From: Polaribacter porphyrae
GTDB lineage: Bacteria > Bacteroidota > Bacteroidia > Flavobacteriales > Flavobacteriaceae
Direction: 5' to 3'
DNA: 64,000 nt
Assembly: GCF_002954685.1 (NCBI RefSeq)
Contig: NZ_MSCN01000001.1
Location: 3,699,977-3,763,976 of the forward strand
Below are positions 59,354 to 64,000 of this stretch, piece after piece; position 1 is the first letter of the stretch; every line of letters begins with the position of its first letter. Below the pieces are notes generated by a model, which ran no database searches, was not told where the DNA came from, and was given only the letters and a program-made list of their open reading frames with translations. The position numbers and the translations under genes are program-made.

Positions 59354-60676
59354 ATGGAAGACAATAAAATAGCTGTTGGTTTAGATATTGGTACAACAAA
59401 AATTGTAGCCATGATTGGTCGTAAAAACGAGTACGACAAAATTGAGGTTATAGGTATTGGTAAGGCAAAAAGCTTGGGTGTAAAAAGAGGGGTAGTAAGT
59501 AATATTACGCAAACTATACAGTCTATTCAACAAGCTGTTGATGAAGCAGAAAGTGTTTCTGGGGTTAAGATAGAAGAAGTAGTTGTAGGTATAGCTGGGC
59601 AGCATATTAGAAGTTTACATCATAGTGATTATATCACCAGAAATAATGCAGATGAAGTTATCGATGAAAATGATATCGAAAATTTAGTAAACCAAGTACA
59701 CAAATTGGTAATGTTGCCAGGAGAAGAAATAATTCATGTTTTACCACAAGAATTTAAAGTTGATTCTCAAGCAGATATTAAAGAACCCATTGGGATGTAT
59801 GGTGGTCGTTTAGAAGCGAATTTTCATGTGGTAGTTGGGCAAGTTTCATCGATTAGAAATATTGGACGTTGTGTAAAAAGTGCAGGTCTAGACTTAAATG
59901 AAATTACGTTAGAACCTTTAGCATCAGCATCAGCAGTATTGAGCCAAGAAGAAAAAGAAGCAGGTGTAGCTTTAATTGATATTGGAGGTGGTACAACAGA
60001 TTTAGCCATTTTTAAAGACGGCATTATAAGGCATACAGCTGTGATTCCTTTTGGAGGAAATGTTATTACAGATGATATTAAAGAAGGATGTTCTATTATA
60101 GAAAAACAAGCGGAATTGCTGAAAATAAAATTTGGTTCTGCTTGGCCTGGAGAAAATAAAGAAACAGAAATTGTATCAATTCCTGGGTTAAGAGGAAGAG
60201 AACCAAAAGAAATTACACTAAAAAATCTATCGAAAATAATACATGCTAGAGTACAAGAAATTATTGAGCATGTGTATTTAGAAATTAAAAATTACGGACA
60301 TGAAACTGCAAAAGGGAAACTAATTGCAGGAATTGTGCTTACAGGTGGTGGTTCTCAATTAAAACATTTACGCCAATTGGTAGAATATATTACAGGTATG
60401 GATGCTAGAATTGGTTATCCAAATGAACATTTAGCTGGCGATTCTGATGAAGTTTTATCAAGCCCATCTTATGCAACTGCAGTTGGATTGTTAATGGAAG
60501 GTTTAGAAAGAGAAATAAAAGTTGAGGAAATTGTTGAGCAAGTTAATGAAGTTGTCGATGAAGGTTTACAAGAAGAACCACAACCAATTATTGAAGAAAA
60601 ACCAAAACCGAAAAAGAAATCTTTCTTTGAAAAATTTACTGAAAGCTTAAAAGAGTTTTTAGACAATGCTGAATAA
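59354..60676 (+). CDS. ftsA: Actin-like division protein FtsA
   Basis: The 440-residue ATPase has GLDIGTTKIVAMIG, the 1C domain, ALIDIGGGTTDLAIFKDG and GIVLTGGGSQLKHL. It ends in an acidic linker (about 390-415) and a C-terminal amphipathic helix KKSFFEKFTESLKEFLDNAE, which ties FtsZ to the membrane. Confidence 0.96.
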   Translation: MEDNKIAVGLDIGTTKIVAMIGRKNEYDKIEVIGIGKAKSLGVKRGVVSNITQTIQSIQQAVDEAESVSGVKIEEVVVGIAGQHIRSLHHSDYITRNNADEVIDENDIENLVNQVHKLVMLPGEEIIHVLPQEFKVDSQADIKEPIGMYGGRLEANFHVVVGQVSSIRNIGRCVKSAGLDLNEITLEPLASASAVLSQEEKEAGVALIDIGGGTTDLAIFKDGIIRHTAVIPFGGNVITDDIKEGCSIIEKQAELLKIKFGSAWPGENKETEIVSIPGLRGREPKEITLKNLSKIIHARVQEIIEHVYLEIKNYGHETAKGKLIAGIVLTGGGSQLKHLRQLVEYITGMDARIGYPNEHLAGDSDEVLSSPSYATAVGLLMEGLEREIKVEEIVEQVNEVVDEGLQEEPQPIIEEKPKPKKKSFFEKFTESLKEFLDNAE

Positions 60677-60793
60677 GAAATTTAGAGTTGGAGGTAAGAA
60701 GTATGAAGTATGAAGCTGGAGGAAGTGTGAAGAAAAAATAGAAGTTAAAAATTAGAATAAAAATAAACAATCACTAAAAATATAAACGTTATT
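60677..60793. other. Purine-rich spacer between ftsA and ftsZ
   Basis: A 117-bp spacer with tandem AAGTATG/GAAG units (core 60699-60715) on a GA-rich background, like non-coding repeats common in this family. Next to nothing else is recognisable; no clear -7 element. Confidence 0.4.
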
Positions 60794-62683
60794 ATGAGCG
60801 CAGAATTTGATAACATTTTATTTGACATGCCAAAAACACAATCTAATACCATAAAAGTAATTGGTGTTGGTGGTGGAGGAAGCAATGCTGTAAATCACAT
60901 GTTTACTGAACAAATTAAGGGAGTAGATTTTGTTATTTGCAATACAGATGCACAGGCACTAGAAAACAGTCCTATACCCAATAAAATTCAATTAGGAGCA
61001 AATTTAACATCAGGTTTAGGTGCAGGAGCAAATCCTGAAGTTGGAGCCCAAGCAGCCAAAGAAAGTATGCAAGAAATTCAGCAGATGCTAAATACCCAAA
61101 CAAAAATGGTATTTATTACTGCAGGTATGGGAGGTGGAACAGGTACAGGAGCAGCCCCAATAATTGCAAAGATTGCAAAAGATATGGATGTGTTAACTGT
61201 TGGTATTGTTACTATGCCTTTTGCTTTTGAAGGAAAAAGACGTACCAAACAAGCTCAATTAGGTATAGATCAATTACGTCAAAATGTAGATTCTTTAATT
61301 GTAATTAATAATAACAAACTGCGTGAAGTTTATGGAAATCTTGGTTTTAAAGCTGGTTTCTCTAAAGCAGATGAAGTTTTATCTACAGCTGCACGTGGTA
61401 TAGCAGAAGTAATTACACATCACTATAAACAAAATATAGATTTACATGATGCTAAAACTGTATTATCTAATAGTGGAACAGCAATTATGGGTTCTGCTAA
61501 AGAAGAAGGTACAAGTAGAGCTAAAAATGCAATTGTAAAAGCATTAGATTCTCCATTGTTAAATGATAATAAAATTACAGGAGCTAAAAATGTATTGTTA
61601 TTAATTGTATCTGGTACAAGTGAAGTAACTTTAGATGAAATAGGAGAAATAAACGATTATATTCAAGATGAGGCTGGTTATGATGCAAACATTATTATGG
61701 GTATAGGTGAAGATGAAGACTTAGGTGATGCTATTGCTGTTACAATTGTTGCTACAGGCTTTGCAGCAGATCAACAAAGTACAATCACAAATACAGAGGT
61801 AAAAAAAATTATCCATACTCTTGAGGATGAACAAAAAGCTACCTACAATTTTGGAAATCAAGGAGGAATACAGAAAACATCAATTATAGATAACAATACT
61901 AAAAATGAACCAAAAGCAGCACAAAAAGTTATTCATGTGCTAGAAGATGATACTGAAGATAGTTTGCCAAAAATGGATTTAGTATCAACTAATGAAATTA
62001 TTGCAAATATTCCTGTTCAATATGAAGAAGTTACTTTGCAAAATACTGTAGAAGAAGATTTTATTATCACAGAAATAAAAAAAGTTGAAGAGCAAGTTGA
62101 TAATTCAGAAAATCAAATGCAAGCAGATTTATTATTTGATTTACCTCTAAACTCTTATTCTGAAGTTAAAAAAGATGAAGAAGTAACTTTTGAGAACAAA
62201 AACGACAAAAAAGTAAATGAAATAGAAGTTTTTGAAGCTAAAGAAATTGTATCTAAAAAAGAAACTAGATATGTTTTAGAAGATTTTGATGTTGAACCTA
62301 CAATAAACAAAAGTTCTAAAATTATTGAAAAAAATGTAATTGAAGAAGAGATAGAGTTCGAGTTAAAAACGACTACACCTCAATCAGAAATTAATGAGAT
62401 ACCAACTACTAGCGAAGAAATATCTCCTCTAGATTTAACGATTAATGAGTTGCAAAAAAGAGCAGAAGAAAGACGTAAGAACATGAAAAAGTTCAACTAT
62501 AGTTTTAACGAAAACTTAAATAAAAATATAGATGAAATAGAAAAACAACCCGCTTATAAAAGACAAGGTGTAGATTTAAAGAAAGGTGGAGTTATTAGTA
62601 AAAAAGAGGTTGTAATTAAAAAAGAGAATGATGATTTAAATTTAAGATCAAATAATTCTTTTTTTCATGATAATGTAGATTAA
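60794..62683 (+). CDS. ftsZ: Tubulin-like division protein FtsZ
   Basis: The 629-residue GTPase. Tubulin signature GGGTGTG at 113-119; N-terminal IKVIGVGGGGSNAVNHM; T7 NLGFKAGFSKADEVL. From about residue 330 a disordered acidic linker of some 230 residues, much longer than in E. coli, leads to a conserved end (DLKKGGVISKKEV and final LRSNNSFFHDNVD), which should bind FtsA. Followed by a strong terminator, the end of the cluster. Confidence 0.97.
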   Translation: MSAEFDNILFDMPKTQSNTIKVIGVGGGGSNAVNHMFTEQIKGVDFVICNTDAQALENSPIPNKIQLGANLTSGLGAGANPEVGAQAAKESMQEIQQMLNTQTKMVFITAGMGGGTGTGAAPIIAKIAKDMDVLTVGIVTMPFAFEGKRRTKQAQLGIDQLRQNVDSLIVINNNKLREVYGNLGFKAGFSKADEVLSTAARGIAEVITHHYKQNIDLHDAKTVLSNSGTAIMGSAKEEGTSRAKNAIVKALDSPLLNDNKITGAKNVLLLIVSGTSEVTLDEIGEINDYIQDEAGYDANIIMGIGEDEDLGDAIAVTIVATGFAADQQSTITNTEVKKIIHTLEDEQKATYNFGNQGGIQKTSIIDNNTKNEPKAAQKVIHVLEDDTEDSLPKMDLVSTNEIIANIPVQYEEVTLQNTVEEDFIITEIKKVEEQVDNSENQMQADLLFDLPLNSYSEVKKDEEVTFENKNDKKVNEIEVFEAKEIVSKKETRYVLEDFDVEPTINKSSKIIEKNVIEEEIEFELKTTTPQSEINEIPTTSEEISPLDLTINELQKRAEERRKNMKKFNYSFNENLNKNIDEIEKQPAYKRQGVDLKKGGVISKKEVVIKKENDDLNLRSNNSFFHDNVD

Positions 62684-62703
62684 GTTTTCCTCAGATTAGT
62701 ATT

Positions 62704-62733
62704 AAAAATCGCATCAGAAATGATGCGATTTTT
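62704..62733 (+). terminator. Intrinsic terminator of the dcw operon
   Basis: A 13-bp stem (62704-62716 with 62721-62733), GAAA tetraloop, then T-rich DNA. Confidence 0.92.
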
Positions 62734-62830
62734 TATTTTTTTAAACTTTTTTTAATTTTTTTTACCGATTGTCGTAAACCATCAATGCTAGAAAAATGAA
62801 TATTTAGTGCTGATATGAAGCTGTTTAGGA

Positions 62831-62858
62831 TGTAACAAAATATTTTATTTCTCGTCTA
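62831..62858 (+). promoter_or_regulatory. ECF-sigma-type promoter
   Basis: TGTAAC (62831-62836), 16-base spacer, CGTCTA (62853-62858), 29 bases before ATG 62888. This pair looks like promoters of ECF sigma factors (-35 with AAC, -10 with CGTC) and not like the housekeeping TAnnTTTG form. Confidence 0.62.
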
Positions 62859-62887
62859 TCTAGTGTAATCAAATCAAATTAAACATT

Positions 62888-63100
62888 ATGAAAACTACAT
62901 ACACAAACACATTAGAAAGAGGAATTTTAACATCATCTTACAAAAGAGAAATTAGGCAAAATATTGCAACTTCTAAAAGAGCAACATTATCAAACATTAA
63001 ATCTAGAATAGAAAACCATCACGCAAAAGTACAGAGCCAAACAGGTACTATTATACAGGTTTCCTTGTTTGCTATAGCAATCGTATTAATAGTTTTATAA
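62888..63100 (+). CDS. Small tail-anchored membrane protein of unknown function
   Basis: The 70-residue protein has a basic, Thr/Ser-rich N-terminal part (MKTTYTNTLERGILTSSYKR) predicted to be partly helical, and a C-terminal span (about 53-70, TIIQVSLFAIAIVLIVL). No family is recognised. It has its own ECF-type promoter, so it may belong to an envelope-stress regulon. Confidence 0.7.
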   Translation: MKTTYTNTLERGILTSSYKREIRQNIATSKRATLSNIKSRIENHHAKVQSQTGTIIQVSLFAIAIVLIVL

Positions 63101-63131
63101 AAACTAAAACTGCCTAAAAAGTAAATTTTGC

Positions 63132-63159
63132 TGTCATTTCGACTGAAATGGAGAAATCT
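63132..63159 (-). repeat. Intergenic copy of the dispersed repeat
   Basis: Read leftward it shares AGATTTCT and GTCGAAATGACA with the copy inside the ketosynthase gene (19186-19213). Short imperfect inner palindrome (ATTTCGACTGAAAT). Confidence 0.68.
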
Positions 63160-63205
63160 AATAATTTGGATGTTAATAAAAGACTATTAAAAGAGCCGTT
63201 TATAT

Positions 63206-63379
63206 TTAAAAACCTTCTCCACCACCATCTATATCAGGTGATTGTGCTTGGGCTTTTTGAGGATTCAAAATTAAGTACGTACCTAAAGCAGTTAAAGCAG
63301 CATATTTGCCATAATTACCAATTTTTTTTAGAGCTTCTTTTCTGTTGATTTCTTGAGTATTATTTTTATTTTTTTGCAT
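63206..63379 (-). CDS. 57-residue protein with hydrophobic segment, unannotated
   Basis: From ATG 63379: MQKNKNNTQEINRKEALKKI, GNYGKYAALTALGTYLILNP, then QKAQAQSPDIDGGGEGF and TAA. The pattern basic region, hydrophobic stretch, AQA is signal-like, followed by an Asp/Gly-rich end. Highly plausible codon use and no overlap with other genes. It follows the T9SS gene by about 106 bases on the same strand. Function unknown. Confidence 0.75.
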   Translation of the reverse strand: MQKNKNNTQEINRKEALKKIGNYGKYAALTALGTYLILNPQKAQAQSPDIDGGGEGF

Positions 63380-63433
63380 AATATTTTGAGTTAATTTTAT
63401 CGATTTAGAAAGTTTGAGAAATGAGTGAAAAGA

Positions 63434-63453
63434 AATCTCAAACTGATGAGATT
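63434..63453 (-). terminator. Small hairpin after the T9SS gene
   Basis: AATCTCA (63434-63440) and TGAGATT (63447-63453), 6-nt loop. Could be a weak terminator or worn repeat. Confidence 0.4.
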
Positions 63454-63485
63454 CCTATTCAAGCTTCATTTGTAATTGCATTAAA

Positions 63486-64000
63486 TTATTCTAATATGAT
63501 TTTTTTTGTAATGGTTCCACTATTAGTTTTTAGAGTGGCTAAATAAATTCCTATTGATAAATCTTTTAGAGGAATTTCAGTTTTAGCACTTACAGATACT
63601 TTTTGTTGATACACTTGTGAACCTAACATGGAGTGTAATGTGAAGGTTCCAGCTTCTTTTATATTGTGAATAAACACTGTTTTATGGTTGCTGTATAAAG
63701 CAACATCTGTTAATAAAGTAGTATTGGTGTTCAATGCTTTTTGAGAAAGATGGATGTAAAAACGGTCTTTTGTTGCACCCTCATTTTCAATGACAATTTC
63801 TTTTTGAGAAGTTGCTGTTAATTCTGTAAATGAGTTGGTATTTCTATCTTCTAAATACACGTTAATTTCACTTGGGATATTTGTAAAAACTCCAGAAAGC
63901 GTAATTTGATCTCCTTTTTTAGCATTAATAGAAATAGGAATTACAACACCGTCAAAATTACTATTTGACAAGGATTGAATGGTGTAATTATTTGTATTAC
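63486..64000 (-). CDS. T9SS-secreted protein, C-terminal part (runs off the window)
   Basis: The frame is open to the window edge (about 171 codons seen). The last 80 residues are a type A T9SS sorting domain: beta-rich, ending LKDLSIGIYLATLKTNSGTI and TKKIILE, which directs export by the Por machinery and surface attachment. The visible upstream part (GVVIPISINAKKGDQITLSG) looks like the last domain of an adhesin or surface protein. Effector function lies outside the window. Confidence 0.85.
   Translation of the reverse strand, partial: NTNNYTIQSLSNSNFDGVVIPISINAKKGDQITLSGVFTNIPSEINVYLEDRNTNSFTELTATSQKEIVIENEGATKDRFYIHLSQKALNTNTTLLTDVALYSNHKTVFIHNIKEAGTFTLHSMLGSQVYQQKVSVSAKTEIPLKDLSIGIYLATLKTNSGTITKKIILE

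Noticed and set aside
63148..63348. A 66-codon rightward frame starting MEKSNNLDVNKRLL
   Set aside because: Its start lies in the dispersed repeat and it overlaps the better-supported leftward 57-residue gene.

Overview
The window looks like chromosome of a marine-type member of the Flavobacteriaceae (Polaribacter/Tenacibaculum-like; the genus is a guess from gene content and repeats). The evidence is low GC, start sites without Shine-Dalgarno sequences, -7 elements of the Bacteroidetes form TAnnTTTG, a type IX secretion (T9SS) sorting domain at the right end, a Bacteroidetes-type dcw cluster and short dispersed repeats typical of the family. I saw no rRNA, tRNA, CRISPR array, transposase or prophage.

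Layout. 1-1.35 kb: a nitrilase-acetyltransferase fusion bounded by inverted repeats, like a mobile gene cassette. 1.5-10.1 kb: energy and central metabolism (hppA, ppa, pdhB, etfBA, a bifunctional nuclease, a NupC transporter with an extra periplasmic domain). 10.1-12.3 kb: a leftward operon of two DUF2975 membrane proteins, a Coa1-like protein and a small HTH regulator, under a promoter buried in a 14-bp inverted repeat. 12.4-20.3 kb: BI-1 protein, then biotin genes interleaved with error-prone polymerase genes (bioF-bioD-umuD leftward, umuC-bioA rightward from a 34-bp gap), a Coa1 paralogue and a ketosynthase. Palindromic repeats lie between these genes and, in frame, inside bioF and the ketosynthase. 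20.3-21.4 kb: an XRE regulator with operator-like palindromes.

21.4-30.3 kb is the most distinctive accessory system: a five-gene operon of a YbjN/CesT-like protein, PspA/IM30, a YqiJ/NfeD-like membrane protein, a flotillin and a 1625-residue AAA+ ATPase. It is probably a membrane-remodelling or envelope-stress machine. 30.3-42.8 kb: bioB, a JmjC-like cupin protein, an unlisted 51-residue zinc ribbon, RseP, a Sco-family protein, the feoAB iron operon with a Fur-like box inside its promoter, a DUF2911 protein, two sugar-nucleotide genes and a penicillin-acylase family enzyme.

42.8-46.9 kb: a leftward operon (alpha/beta hydrolase, EngB, RluA-type synthase, AlkB-like monooxygenase, nitroreductase, and a small membrane protein with an in-frame stop). 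47.0-62.7 kb: the dcw division and wall cluster, mraZ to ftsZ, without murF or ddl, headed by a triple MraZ-box-like repeat; murE seems to start at CTG. 62.7-64 kb: a small membrane protein behind an ECF-sigma-type promoter, an unlisted 57-residue protein, and the 3' part of a T9SS-secreted protein. Everything is read by eye; domain names are from recognition, not database searches.
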